Of a stretch of 64,000 bases of DNA, positions 28,796-38,127 are shown piece after piece. Each line of letters opens with the position of its first letter. Position 1 is the stretch's first letter. The DNA is from Faecalimonas umbilicata (GTDB taxonomy: Bacteria; Bacillota; Clostridia; Lachnospirales; Lachnospiraceae): NCBI RefSeq assembly GCF_004346095.1, contig NZ_SLZV01000011.1, forward strand, positions 19,409 to 83,408, written 5' to 3'. Under the pieces are notes generated by a model. That model was not told where the DNA came from, ran no database searches, and was given only the letters and a program-made list of their open reading frames with translations. A program made the position numbers and the translations under genes.

Positions 28796-28853
28796 AAAAA
28801 GGAGGGATGGTCCGACTTTGCATCTGCATTGTCCGCCATCCCTCTTTTTCTAA
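28796..28853. terminator. bidirectional terminator between the EAL gene and rnhA
   Basis: Inverted repeat AAAAAGGAGGGATGG ... CCATCCCTCTTTTT spanning the whole 60-bp gap between the convergent genes, with T-tracts on both strands. Confidence 0.88.
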
Positions 28854-28857
28854 CTCT

Positions 28858-29334
28858 TTACAAAACCCCTTCATCTATCATAAGATCCGTCCCATCTGCC
28901 GCAGTCGTCGCCAGTGTGTCACATCTCTCGTTCTGCGGATGTCCATCATGTCCTTTCACCCAGATAAAAGTAACTTGATGTTGTTCCTTGGCTGTCAGAA
29001 GCCGTTTCCACAAATCCACGTTTTTGACCGGCTCATTTTTCCCGCGCTTCCAGCCTTTCTTGATCCATCCATCGATCCAGTGTTGATTAAACGCATCCAC
29101 CACATATTTGGAATCCGAATACAACTCAACACTGCACGGACGGTTCAGCGCTTCTAATCCTTTGATCACCGCCATCAGCTCCATCCGGTTGTTCGTTGTC
29201 CTTCTGTAACCACCGGACAGTTCTCTTGTATGTAACTCTCCTTTTCTATCTACATACTCGAGCACAGTTCCGTATCCTCCCGGTCCGTCCGGATTTCCTC
29301 TGGCTGCCCCATCTGTATAAATCTTTACATGCAT
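28858..29334 (-). CDS. rnhA: ribonuclease HI
   Basis: Degrades the RNA strand of RNA-DNA hybrids. 158 residues with the catalytic acidic set in place: Asp in [16 protein letters not shown] start, Glu in [16 protein letters not shown], Asp in [12 protein letters not shown], His/Asp in [18 protein letters not shown]. The basic handle [17 protein letters not shown] is present. The first 10 bp overlap the end of the MutS-like gene. Confidence 0.97.
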   Translation of the reverse strand: MHVKIYTDGAARGNPDGPGGYGTVLEYVDRKGELHTRELSGGYRRTTNNRMELMAVIKGLEALNRPCSVELYSDSKYVVDAFNQHWIDGWIKKGWKRGKNEPVKNVDLWKRLLTAKEQHQVTFIWVKGHDGHPQNERCDTLATTAADGTDLMIDEGVL

Positions 29335-31040
29335 ATTCTTTCCTCCTGTCTGGTCCAGTTCCCCGTTGCTAAAAATTCTTCTGCCATTTTCTCTGCCTCA
29401 TCTGTAATCCGATCTTCATATCCGATCAACCGAAGAAGTTTGATCGCATTGCGTGATACCGCTCTCCCCTTTTGCAGACAATAATCAAACAGGATATCCT
29501 CATCCATGATCGTCTCCTGAAAATGATAATTGTCATAGCAGTTCTCCAGCAGATGTGTCAATTCAATATCATGTGTTGCCGCAAAACAAATCACACCTTC
29601 TTTTGCAAGACTTTTCAAGATCTGTGCGGAAGCCGCGATTCGCTCGACAGTGTTCGTTCCACGCAGTACCTCATCCACAAAACACAGCATCGGAACATCC
29701 TCGTTTACATGATTTAAAATCCTTTTCAATGATTTGATTTCCACAATGTAGTAGCTTTCATTCCCCTGCAAGTTGTCACGCAGAGCCATCGAAGAATAGA
29801 TCTGAAAAAACGGCGCTTCATATTTTGCCGCCGGGCAGGTAAAAATCGTCTGCGCCAGCACCGTATTGATTGCCACGGTCTTTAAGAAAGTAGATTTTCC
29901 AGATGCATTGGATCCAGTCAGAAGAATCCCTCGGTGCGCTATAACAGAATTTGCCACCGGATCTGCCAGCAGTGGATGATATACATTTTCCAGACAGATT
30001 TCCGCCTTCTTTCCTTCTGTAAAATTCGGTTTCTCATAATAAGGAAGAAATGTACGGAAAGATGCCGCACTGATCATACTGTCCAAATATCCGATAATTT
30101 GGATCACTTCTTCAATTTTCCCTCTATGTTTTTCTGCCATTTCCAGCATCGAATTGAATTTGATCAAATCAATATGAAACAACATCCGGATATAATCAAG
30201 TACTGCATCGACCATCGATCCAGTCGCACCTCTCCCTGCCACAAGCACATGGGAATGTTTTAGAAATACATTCATTTCTTCCCGAATCTTATGTAGCCTG
30301 TCAAGATAAAACTGTAGTTCCGGGATTTTTTCCTTCCCCAATGCCTCTGCTGCCCGAAGAACCCGGATCAGATAAGAAAAGGTGGCGATATATGGTTCAA
30401 TCTCACTTTTTCTCACAAAATAACTTTTGATATTCCAAACTGCCGCCGCTATAAGCAAGATCATCCCAACCCCGGGAGCTGCCAGCAGCGCACCGACTCC
30501 GACAGCAATCGCTGCAATTGCCAGATAATGTCTGCTGTTTTTTTCACGTCTGACATCCTCCAGACGGTCAATATAATCGCTCACAGAATATTTCGGCATT
30601 CCTCCGATCTCATAGAACAGATATTGCAGGCGGAGTCTCTCTTCCTCATTTTTGGTGAAAAACTCCATCAGGCGATCTCGTTCCTTCAATTTCTCTTCCG
30701 AAAGCACCGGAGTCCGCAGAAGATAATACAGATACTCTGCTCCCACCGAGGAAGTTGTATGATCCATCACCTGATAGACCTCATCCAAATCCAGATCGTT
30801 CCATGTAATATCATCTACATACGGCTCTGTGATTTTTCCCTTTCGCAGCAGCTGCTGAAAATAATGAGAAATGGACTCATACTTTGTACGGTCATATTCT
30901 TTCTCCGAAGCAGTACCCCACGCTTCTTTCCATGTGTTCTTTAAATATCGCTCTCTTCTCTTGGCATTTGCCGCAATCTGATACAAAAATACTATGATCA
31001 GCACAAAAATGATCAAAAGCAATAAAATATCCTGTCCCAT
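29325..31040 (-). CDS. membrane-anchored MutS-family ATPase
   Basis: 571 residues. The C-terminal half is a MutS domain V ATPase: Walker [17 protein letters not shown], Walker B region [22 protein letters not shown] and switch [11 protein letters not shown]. The mismatch-binding and connector domains of MutS1 are absent. The N-terminus has a strong membrane segment ([19 protein letters not shown]), and a second hydrophobic pair ([31 protein letters not shown]) lies near residue 190. The protein is thus a lever/clamp/ATPase core tethered to the membrane, a MutS-like subfamily common in Firmicutes with no established mismatch repair role. It is cotranscribed with rnhA. Confidence 0.88.
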   Translation of the reverse strand: MGQDILLLLIIFVLIIVFLYQIAANAKRRERYLKNTWKEAWGTASEKEYDRTKYESISHYFQQLLRKGKITEPYVDDITWNDLDLDEVYQVMDHTTSSVGAEYLYYLLRTPVLSEEKLKERDRLMEFFTKNEEERLRLQYLFYEIGGMPKYSVSDYIDRLEDVRREKNSRHYLAIAAIAVGVGALLAAPGVGMILLIAAAVWNIKSYFVRKSEIEPYIATFSYLIRVLRAAEALGKEKIPELQFYLDRLHKIREEMNVFLKHSHVLVAGRGATGSMVDAVLDYIRMLFHIDLIKFNSMLEMAEKHRGKIEEVIQIIGYLDSMISAASFRTFLPYYEKPNFTEGKKAEICLENVYHPLLADPVANSVIAHRGILLTGSNASGKSTFLKTVAINTVLAQTIFTCPAAKYEAPFFQIYSSMALRDNLQGNESYYIVEIKSLKRILNHVNEDVPMLCFVDEVLRGTNTVERIAASAQILKSLAKEGVICFAATHDIELTHLLENCYDNYHFQETIMDEDILFDYCLQKGRAVSRNAIKLLRLIGYEDRITDEAEKMAEEFLATGNWTRQEERICM

Positions 31041-31114
31041 ACTACCCCTCCTTCCTTCTCTCTACAAACAGATCCTGCTTTTTCTATGCTGTTCTCAGAC
31101 AGTTTTTACTTTCC

Positions 31115-31843
31115 CTACGCTTCTTCTGGCAAAATGACTTCTTCCCCTTTGCCGCTGACACACCAAAATCTTGTTTTCTCATGTGTCTGTCCATAAGTTT
31201 CCACATACTGTTTCGCCAGCGCATACTCCTCCCACAGATGCATCGGAACCGCAAACTGCACTGGGATTTCCAATAGAAAATGCTCCATTCCAAGGGCATA
31301 TGCATCTTCCTGCCTTGGATCCAGTACAAGAAATGCTGCATCGATCGTCTTCCCTGACAATGCTTCTTTCAATTTTCCGATCTCTGACTGGTATCTTTCC
31401 TTCATTGTTTCGTTGTACAATGTAGATTCTTCTTCCCAGTGCCACCAGTTCAGATCCCCTGCATGATAAAAAAGTTTTCCTTCGCACGACACAAGAAATG
31501 CGACTCCTTCATCTGTGGAACGGAATGTTTCTATTACACAATTTCCAATTGTCTCTGTCTGATTCGGTGCGATTCTTGTCAAATCGGATCTGCAAATCTC
31601 ACTTGCATCATATGACGCTTCAGAAATATCATCGGATAAAATGTATTGGATTTTTGGATACTGCTCTGTCCACCGAAAGATTTCCTTGGAAAAATGATCA
31701 TAATGTCTGTGGCTTGCAAACACATAGATTGTTTTCTCCGGATCCCAAAGTGGAAGTTCCCCCTGATAATAATCAAATACAAGTACGCTGTGCTCCAGCT
31801 CCACCGCAAAGCAGCTATGAGAAATATAAGTAATCTTTACCAT
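31115..31843 (-). CDS. MBL-fold metal-dependent hydrolase
   Basis: 242 residues of the UlaG-like metallo-beta-lactamase fold. The start TYISHSCFAVE, the metal motif ASHRHYDHF (an HxxHYDH variant of HxHxDH), FYHAGDLNWW and the late PMHLW are visible. The hallmark first His of HxHxDH is present as SHRHYDH. The substrate is unknown. The ATG at 31843 overlaps the stop of cobA-hemD and has AAAGGAAG before it; a longer frame to 31957 lies within cobA-hemD and is rejected. Confidence 0.85.
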   Translation of the reverse strand: MVKITYISHSCFAVELEHSVLVFDYYQGELPLWDPEKTIYVFASHRHYDHFSKEIFRWTEQYPKIQYILSDDISEASYDASEICRSDLTRIAPNQTETIGNCVIETFRSTDEGVAFLVSCEGKLFYHAGDLNWWHWEEESTLYNETMKERYQSEIGKLKEALSGKTIDAAFLVLDPRQEDAYALGMEHFLLEIPVQFAVPMHLWEEYALAKQYVETYGQTHEKTRFWCVSGKGEEVILPEEA

Positions 31844-33363
31844 GTCTTCTTCCTTTCTTTTGCAAGCGCCACCATTGCCTCCAGTGTCGGCTGCTCTGCC
31901 ATAAATGTCTGTATGCCATAGTGATCCGCTGCTGCCTTTGTCTGTTTCCCGATACAAAGCGCCTGTACTTTGGAAAAATCAAGCCCTTTTGCCGCCTGTG
32001 CAAAACCTCTTACTGTTGATGCACTTGTAAACATCACATAATCGGTCTTCCCCTGCTCAAATTCTTCCTGGTAATTGATAAATCCATATGCCTCATAATG
32101 CGTATCGTAAATCGGAAGATCTTCTATGACTGCCTCGCTTCTCTTTTGAATCTCACGGATCAACTCCGGATTTCCAATCTTTGCCCGCGGAATCAAAATA
32201 TGTTCATCAGAAAGTACCTCCCCAAGTGCTGCTCCAAGGTGCTCTCCATCATAAATCTCCGGCATCAGATCCGCATACATTCCATGTGCTTCCAACGCGC
32301 GCGCAGTTCCACTTCCAATCACCGCGATCCGGAGGTGAGAAAGGCTTCGCACATCCACGCGATACTGCCGCAAGGCGTTCCAGAACACTTCTACACCGGT
32401 CGGACTGGTAAACACGATCCACTGGTATTTCTGGATGTGAAAAAGCACCTGCGAAACTCTTTCGTTTTCCACCTCCGGCACAATGCGGATTGCAGGCGCT
32501 TCCAACACCTCCGCCCCTTCTTCCCGCAACATTCCTGCCAGACGGCTGCTCTGCTCCTTCGGTCTTGTCACCATGATTTTCATTCCTGCCAATGGTCGTT
32601 TATCATACCATTCCAATGATCTGCAGGCACATACCTCTCCCACAACAATAATCGCAGGAGTCTGAATCTTTGCCTCTTTTGCAAGTGTTTCTAAAGTTTC
32701 CAAGGTGCCTGTGATCTTCCGCTGTCTTGCTGTCGTTCCCCGCTCCAAAATTGCCGCAGGTGTCTGCGGATCCATTCCCTCCCGGATTAGATTTGCGCAT
32801 AAAAACGGCAGTGTAGAGACTCCCATCAGAAACACCAGCGTTCCTTTCACACCTGCCAGTTCCCGAAATGGAATCTCGTCCGGCTCATGCCCTTCCTTTT
32901 TATGTGCCGTAATAATATGCAGCGAAGAAGCAGCATCCCGGTGTGTGACCGGAATTCCCTGATATGCAGGAACCGATACTGCCGATGTCACTCCCGGAAC
33001 AATTTCAAACGGAATTCCCGCCTTCTTTAGTTCTTCCGCCTCCTCCGCGCCGCGCCCGAACACAAACGGATCGCCGCCTTTTAAACGGACAACCTTTTTC
33101 CCTTCCATTGCTTCTCTTACGAGAATCTGGTTGATTTCACTTTGTCTCACCCGGTGATTCCCAGAATGTTTTCCTACATCAATATATTCTGCATGTTCTG
33201 CCCCATAAGTAAGCACACCCTGTCCTGCAAGTCTGTCATAGACAATGACATCTGCTTCCGAAAGCAGACGTTTCCCTTTGACAGTCAGAAGTTCTTGATC
33301 CGACGGTCCTGCTCCGACAAGCCATACTTTCCCCTGCTTCTTAGTGTTTTGTTCGTAATTCAT
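31837..33363 (-). CDS. cobA-hemD: uroporphyrinogen-III C-methyltransferase / uroporphyrinogen-III synthase fusion
   Basis: 508 residues joining two consecutive activities. Residues about 10-250 are the SUMT (CobA) domain with VGAGPSDQELLTVKG, VRLKGGDPFVFGRGAEE and a PVTHRD segment. Residues about 260-505 are HemD (MVTRPKEQSSRLAGMLREEGAEV, FTSPTGVEVFW, MFTSASTVRGF). It turns hydroxymethylbilane into uroporphyrinogen III and then precorrin-2. The ATG at 33363 has GGGAG 7 nt upstream and overlaps hemC by 23 bp. With hemC and the precorrin-2 dehydrogenase it forms a siroheme/corrin branch. Such fusions are common in Clostridia. Confidence 0.95.
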   Translation of the reverse strand: MNYEQNTKKQGKVWLVGAGPSDQELLTVKGKRLLSEADVIVYDRLAGQGVLTYGAEHAEYIDVGKHSGNHRVRQSEINQILVREAMEGKKVVRLKGGDPFVFGRGAEEAEELKKAGIPFEIVPGVTSAVSVPAYQGIPVTHRDAASSLHIITAHKKEGHEPDEIPFRELAGVKGTLVFLMGVSTLPFLCANLIREGMDPQTPAAILERGTTARQRKITGTLETLETLAKEAKIQTPAIIVVGEVCACRSLEWYDKRPLAGMKIMVTRPKEQSSRLAGMLREEGAEVLEAPAIRIVPEVENERVSQVLFHIQKYQWIVFTSPTGVEVFWNALRQYRVDVRSLSHLRIAVIGSGTARALEAHGMYADLMPEIYDGEHLGAALGEVLSDEHILIPRAKIGNPELIREIQKRSEAVIEDLPIYDTHYEAYGFINYQEEFEQGKTDYVMFTSASTVRGFAQAAKGLDFSKVQALCIGKQTKAAADHYGIQTFMAEQPTLEAMVALAKERKKTW

Positions 33364-34219
33364 CCGCAAGCTCCCATCCTAAATGTGCTGACGCCCGGAC
33401 CTCTGCCCGCTTCGTCGCAATTACATAGTTTCCTGTATCTTCTTCATAATATAAGCCAGTCAGAACCAATTCATCCTGTTGTATTCTTCCATATGCCGCC
33501 ACCGGAGAACTGCACCCGCCATCCAGCCTTCGCACAAATGCCCGCTCATTTTCAGCGATCACTTCCATTTCCTCAGGCTGAAGTTCTTTCACAAGTTCCC
33601 GCATCTCTTCTCTTCCCTGCACGACAAGAATCCCCTGCCCTGCTGCCGGAAGAATCTCTTCCGGAGAAAAATACCGCTCGATCCTCTCTTCGAGTCCGAG
33701 TCGCTTTAATCCTGCTGCCGCAAGCACAAGGACATCATATTGTCCGCTGTCCAGTTTCTGAAGTCGTGTCTGGATATTACCTCGGATCCCTCTGACTTCT
33801 GCATCCGGGTATAACTTCTGTAGCTGTATCCTTCTCCGGAAACTTGAACACCCGATCACACCCTGACCATTCCAGTTTTCTTTTCCTTTTGCAGGCACAA
33901 GTACATCCCGCGGATCCTCTCTCCTGGAATATGCAAGAATCGGAAGTTCCTCTGGTGTCTCCATCGGCATATCTTTCAGACAGTGCACCGCCAGATCAAT
34001 TTCCCCATCTAAAAGTGCGCGATCCAGTTCTTTTACAAAAAGTCCTTTCCCTCCGATCTGATCCAGACTTCTGTCAAGAATCTTATCTCCGGTCGTTTTC
34101 ATCGTCACCAATTCTATCTCTAACTGCGGATGTAACTTTTTTAGTTCCTGTATGATCATCTCCGACTGTACTACTGCCAGCTTACTCTCTCTACTGCCTA
34201 CTCTGATTTTTCTCTTCAT
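33341..34219 (-). CDS. hemC: porphobilinogen deaminase (hydroxymethylbilane synthase)
   Basis: Polymerises four porphobilinogen units. 292 residues. GSRESKLAVVQSEMI at the N-terminus, KTTGDKILD, GKGLFVKELDRALL, AVHCLKDMP and the dipyrromethane-cofactor Cys in RRLDGGCSSPVAA are all present. GGAGATGG precedes the ATG. It overlaps the upstream dehydrogenase gene by 29 bp. Confidence 0.96.
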   Translation of the reverse strand: MKRKIRVGSRESKLAVVQSEMIIQELKKLHPQLEIELVTMKTTGDKILDRSLDQIGGKGLFVKELDRALLDGEIDLAVHCLKDMPMETPEELPILAYSRREDPRDVLVPAKGKENWNGQGVIGCSSFRRRIQLQKLYPDAEVRGIRGNIQTRLQKLDSGQYDVLVLAAAGLKRLGLEERIERYFSPEEILPAAGQGILVVQGREEMRELVKELQPEEMEVIAENERAFVRRLDGGCSSPVAAYGRIQQDELVLTGLYYEEDTGNYVIATKRAEVRASAHLGWELADELRTKH

Positions 34220-34685
34220 GTTCCATCTCCAAAACTTTTCTTATCCTTGCTGCCGTCTCTGCAACCTTCCTGTGATCACTTCCATCTCCCGTAATTCCCA
34301 CCACAAGTTCCTCCTGGACTGCCACTGCCGGAAAATAGAAATCACAATCGGTTCTGTCCGTTGCAGTATTCGCCAGAATCTTCCGCTTACGGCACAGCAT
34401 ACAAATCTCATGATTTAGCTTTTTTACATTTGTCGCCGCCAGCACCAGAAAAAATGCTTCTGTCAGATCACTCTCTTCAAATGCTTTTTCTTCTAATACA
34501 ATTTTCCCTTCAGATACAAGCAGATGAAATGCCTCCTTTTGTTCTTTCGGGATCTCTTTTGCAATCACCTTGATGCGCGCACGAAACTGCAACAATGTCT
34601 GCACCCTCCGGAGTGCAATCTTCCCTGCCCCGACTACGAGGATATGCTTTCCTTCTATATCTATAAACATTGGAAAATAACTCAT
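34191..34685 (-). CDS. precorrin-2 dehydrogenase / sirohydrochlorin ferrochelatase-type protein
   Basis: 164 residues matching the N-terminal half of CysG (SirC/Met8-like): YFPMFIDIEGKHILVVGAGKIALRRVQTLLQF with an NAD-binding GxGxxAxR, then VLAATN and LANTATDRTDCDFYFPAVA. It oxidises precorrin-2 to sirohydrochlorin; the short form usually lacks chelatase activity or needs a partner. AGGAG precedes the ATG. It is the first of the tetrapyrrole genes, 45 bp after yqeB. Confidence 0.9.
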   Translation of the reverse strand: MSYFPMFIDIEGKHILVVGAGKIALRRVQTLLQFRARIKVIAKEIPKEQKEAFHLLVSEGKIVLEEKAFEESDLTEAFFLVLAATNVKKLNHEICMLCRKRKILANTATDRTDCDFYFPAVAVQEELVVGITGDGSDHRKVAETAARIRKVLEMEHEEKNQSRQ

Positions 34686-34730
34686 TTTGCTTCTCCTGTT
34701 CTCCCTTTTCGCGCAATTTCCCTTTGGATG

Positions 34731-35579
34731 TCATGCATCAAGTGCCCTGTTTCTATTTTCTGCAATCTGCTTTCTTCCACGGAGGATTGCCTCAAGGACA
34801 CCACCTCCGACCGCTCTTGCTTTATCAGAAATCGTAAAGCAGTAAGCGTATTCCCTGCGCGCATCAATATCCCCGCACTTCATTCCTTTTGATACAACAA
34901 TTCCTTCCGGGAGCATCCCACGGATCATTCCACTCATCTGTGCATAGACCGGATTCTTTCCGCACATTGCCACAAGCTGTCCTTTCTCTACGCAATCACC
35001 AATCTCTGCCTTCGGTTCAAATCTTCCTTCCCCGGAAGCACAGATCAACCGCTCCTTTGCATAACCTGCAATCATCCCCGGCACTCCAGTATTCGGAATT
35101 GCCGCTCCTTCTGTGATCACTCTTCCAAGATCATGTCCCCGCTTTGTTTCCACGACAAAATGACAGTCCATCCCGGCTGTAAATCCAGGACCGACTCCGA
35201 TAACAATGGGAGCATCCTCCAGCTTCGTTCCAAGATTTTTCTTTGCAAGGATCGCATCTACCTCCACATCTGGCTGATACCAGTCCATATGCACACAAGT
35301 CGGATCTGTGATGACCGGGACTTTCTGCTGCTCCAGACAGCTTTCCAGCGCTTCTTTTGTCGATACGCACTTTGCAATAATTCCTTCCACCTCGGCTTCA
35401 GACTCATAGACGGCTCTGGAAAACGCCACGTATCTGCGGATTGTCGTCGGCTCACCGGTCTCTGTCATGATCACCTGAAATCCACTGTGATATAAGCGAA
35501 CTGCGATCCCACTTGCCAGATCTCCCGCCCCTTTGATCAACACACGAAGCGGACGCTCTCCTTCTATGAATTTTTTCAT
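34731..35579 (-). CDS. yqeB: YqeB family selenium-dependent molybdenum hydroxylase maturation protein
   Basis: 282 residues. Rossmann-like start VLIKGAGDLASGIAVRLYHSGFQVIMTE and internal GVGPGFTAGMDCHFVVETKRGHDLG and PNTGVPG match the YqeB (EF2563-type) family that accompanies selenium-dependent molybdenum hydroxylases. In E. coli and Enterococcus studies, YqeB and YqeC are needed for the labile selenium cofactor; the exact reaction is not settled. The ATG shares an ATGA with the mogA stop, so translation is coupled. A GTG four codons upstream is less likely. Confidence 0.88.
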   Translation of the reverse strand: MKKFIEGERPLRVLIKGAGDLASGIAVRLYHSGFQVIMTETGEPTTIRRYVAFSRAVYESEAEVEGIIAKCVSTKEALESCLEQQKVPVITDPTCVHMDWYQPDVEVDAILAKKNLGTKLEDAPIVIGVGPGFTAGMDCHFVVETKRGHDLGRVITEGAAIPNTGVPGMIAGYAKERLICASGEGRFEPKAEIGDCVEKGQLVAMCGKNPVYAQMSGMIRGMLPEGIVVSKGMKCGDIDARREYAYCFTISDKARAVGGGVLEAILRGRKQIAENRNRALDA

Positions 35580-36070
35580 TTTCTCGCACACTCCGCAGTC
35601 TGTCCAGTCAAAATCTCCACGCCGTGAATCACTTCCTCCAAAATCTCCTCAAGGCTTTCCTCTACCGCCTTGGGACTTCCCGGCAGATTGATGATCAATG
35701 TCTCCTTCCGGATCCCTGCCACCGCGCGGGAAAGCATTGCACGTTTCGTATACTTCATACTTGCCGCACGCATTGCTTCCGGAATCCCCGGAACAAGCCG
35801 TTCACAAATATCAGTTGTCGCCTCCGGTGTACAGTCTGTCTTGGAAAATCCCGTTCCACCGGTTGTCAGTATCAGATCTGCCATCTGGCTATCCGCGATC
35901 ACCGCCATCACTTTTGCAAGTGTCTCTCTGTCATCCGGCAGAATCTTTTTGAATGTGACCTCCATTCCGGCTTCTTCCACAATCTCACAGATTTTCGCTC
36001 CGCTGATGTCTTCCCGCTTCCCTGCATATCCAGTTGTACTGGCTGTAATTACAGCAACTCTTATTTTCAT
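35576..36070 (-). CDS. mogA: molybdopterin adenylyltransferase-like protein (MogA/MoaB family)
   Basis: 164 residues of the MoCF_biosynth fold. VAVITASTTGYAGKREDISG, LILTTGGTGFSKTDCTPEAT and IINLPGSPKAVEESLEEIL are typical. It activates molybdopterin by adenylylation before molybdate insertion, fitting the surrounding molybdenum hydroxylase cluster. Downstream overlap with yqeB is 4 bp; upstream 131 bp separate it from the GNAT gene and include a small ATCACG/CGTGAT hairpin. Confidence 0.9.
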   Translation of the reverse strand: MKIRVAVITASTTGYAGKREDISGAKICEIVEEAGMEVTFKKILPDDRETLAKVMAVIADSQMADLILTTGGTGFSKTDCTPEATTDICERLVPGIPEAMRAASMKYTKRAMLSRAVAGIRKETLIINLPGSPKAVEESLEEILEEVIHGVEILTGQTAECARK

Positions 36071-36201
36071 CTGAACTCCTCCTCACTTTTCTATCGATTC
36101 TATATCTATATAAATATCACGATTGCTTTCGTGATTTTTCTATTTTTCAAATACTTTTATGTTCTTTTTCCATTCTCTCTTTGTTCACGAGAACTCCCAA
36201 T

Positions 36202-36714
36202 CTATATCACATAACTATGGCAGGTCATCGTTCTGCCCAGTCTCTCAAAATACATCGTATAATCTTCAAAATAGGTGTAACCACATTTTCTGATCAATGC
36301 GTTGGATGCCAGATTATCTGTAAATGCATCCGCAAAGCAATAATCATACTCCTGCTTAATCTTTTTTGTCCAAAACCGGAGCAGTTCTGTGCCGTATCCC
36401 TGCATATGGTATTCCTTTCCCAGAACAAATCCGACTCCTGCACACTTTTTTCCTTTATAAGGCTCTTCTTCCATCTTTTCAGGAAAAATACGAAAATAGC
36501 CAATCACCTTCTGGTCCAGAAGGATTGCAATTCCATTCTCATCTTCCACTAAATTTTGAAAAAACTCATGAAACTCCTCCTCTGATCCCAGCGCCTGATA
36601 TCCGGCAGGCTCTGCGATCAATGGATCCGATAAAATGGCATGCAGCGCTGCCCCATCGCTCTCTGTAATTTTTCGATAATGAAGTCTTTCTGAAGATATC
36701 TCCTTTTCTATCAT
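36202..36714 (-). CDS. RimJ/RimL-type GNAT acetyltransferase
   Basis: 170 residues: SERLHYRKITESDGAALHAILSD at the start, VGFVLGKEYHMQGYGTELLRFW as the acetyl-CoA loop, and TDNLASNALIRKCGYTYF near the end, which is the RimJ/RimL pattern. The acceptor is unknown. It sits in the middle of the molybdenum cofactor genes in the same direction, but no specific link can be drawn. Confidence 0.87.
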   Translation of the reverse strand: MIEKEISSERLHYRKITESDGAALHAILSDPLIAEPAGYQALGSEEEFHEFFQNLVEDENGIAILLDQKVIGYFRIFPEKMEEEPYKGKKCAGVGFVLGKEYHMQGYGTELLRFWTKKIKQEYDYCFADAFTDNLASNALIRKCGYTYFEDYTMYFERLGRTMTCHSYVI

Positions 36715-36762
36715 ACTCTTTCTCCCCTTTGCAAATTTAAACGGAAAATGACTGCCCAGTCT

Positions 36763-38127
36763 CTAATTTCTAATCTGCTCTATCGTTTTTTCTGATACTG
36801 TCCCGATCTGTTCGCAAAATATAATCTCTTCCGGGCCTCCATCCGGAAATCTCCCGGCAGGAACCCGGTTGATCAGGACTTTGTAGCTTCCTTTCACATT
36901 CTTTTTCAAACCTTCATCACTTCCCGCGATATACAGAAGGTCTTCCCACTTTATTTTCTCTTCTGTTCCTTTCCTGAGAAATGCTGCTAGCATCTCCGGA
37001 CGAAAACCTGCCTCCTCGATGGAGTGGCCAACTGCCGGATATCCCAACACTCCTATCACAATATCTGTTCCCGGAAAGATCACCGGCTCATGTGCGGCAG
37101 GGATTTTAATATCCTTCCCTTTTGCCCCGTCTGCCTCAACGATCAGTACGTCTGCCAGACTGCACAGCGTTTCATAACTTTCGGAAGGGATGCCACAGAT
37201 TTTTCCATTTTCGCAGGAAACACCTACTGTCAGGATCCGCTTCCGCTCCAGCCGCTCTGCAAAATCTCTAAAAAAATCAGTGGAAGAGCCATACTCGCTT
37301 TCTGCATTCCACTCCACAAAGTCCTCTGTAGACTTCCACATATGTGTTGTCGTTGTGACAATGACCTTTTGTCCAAGCAGCGCCAATTCCTTTGCCAGGC
37401 GGTAACAGGTTGTCGTCTTTCCTCCCGCCCCGACAACAGAAATAATCTTATCTCTGCCCGGCAAAATCCCGACTGCATCGCAAAGGCTGCCAAAAAAAAC
37501 AGGATCTCCCTGCTTGATTTTCCACACATCTGTATGCTCACACATTTTGCTTCCCGGTGCATAGTCCATGTCTTCCAACTCCTGCCTGGATGCCGCTTCT
37601 CCGAAAAAGGTATCCTGCAACTGCTGCTTCATCACCTTTTTCCCTCCAACATCCCCAGACAGTGATAGCAACTCCTTTAAGTAAACTTCTGAAAATACAA
37701 CAGGATTGCCCCATTGTTCTTTATAAGTCAGACATCCAATTCCTTTTCCGCTCGCTACATATCCGCTCAAAAAAGAAACGATCGTCTCCATCTTCAGAAA
37801 TGGCTGGTCGCAGACAAAAAAGCTGACTGCATCGCCTTTTCTGATTTTGCCTAAAATGCTTTGGATTCCAAGTCGGATTGACCAGGAAACGCCTTCCTCT
37901 GGTGCATCATTTCTAACAACCGTCCATCGTGCCTTTTTCATGCTTTCAAAAATTTCCTCATACTGCGTCACAAGCACTTTTTCTCCGATTGGAAGACTCT
38001 CTGCAATCTTTTCAATCTTCTCGGTCAGATGGCTGTACATCGGCTTTCCTTCAACCAGACTTAACAGCTTGTTACTTCCAAAGCGGCGGCTGTTTCCAGC
38101 CGCCAATAAAATCACATGAATCTTCAC
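36763..38127 (-). CDS. MocA-like nucleotidyltransferase fused to YqeC
   Basis: 454 residues with two domains. Residues 1-200 are an NTP transferase like MocA (LLAAGNSRRFGSNKLL, then DAVSFFVCDQPFLKMETI), which converts molybdopterin to the cytosine dinucleotide form. Residues about 215-454 are YqeC, with a P-loop GAGGKTTTCYRLAKEL followed by IVTTTTHMW and VLIVEADGAKGKDIKIPAAHEPVI. YqeC is needed for selenium-dependent hydroxylases. The two are often separate genes; here they are one frame without any stop between. The start touches the stop of the hydroxylase large-subunit gene by 1 bp, which indicates tight coupling. Confidence 0.9.
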   Translation of the reverse strand: MKIHVILLAAGNSRRFGSNKLLSLVEGKPMYSHLTEKIEKIAESLPIGEKVLVTQYEEIFESMKKARWTVVRNDAPEEGVSWSIRLGIQSILGKIRKGDAVSFFVCDQPFLKMETIVSFLSGYVASGKGIGCLTYKEQWGNPVVFSEVYLKELLSLSGDVGGKKVMKQQLQDTFFGEAASRQELEDMDYAPGSKMCEHTDVWKIKQGDPVFFGSLCDAVGILPGRDKIISVVGAGGKTTTCYRLAKELALLGQKVIVTTTTHMWKSTEDFVEWNAESEYGSSTDFFRDFAERLERKRILTVGVSCENGKICGIPSESYETLCSLADVLIVEADGAKGKDIKIPAAHEPVIFPGTDIVIGVLGYPAVGHSIEEAGFRPEMLAAFLRKGTEEKIKWEDLLYIAGSDEGLKKNVKGSYKVLINRVPAGRFPDGGPEEIIFCEQIGTVSEKTIEQIRN

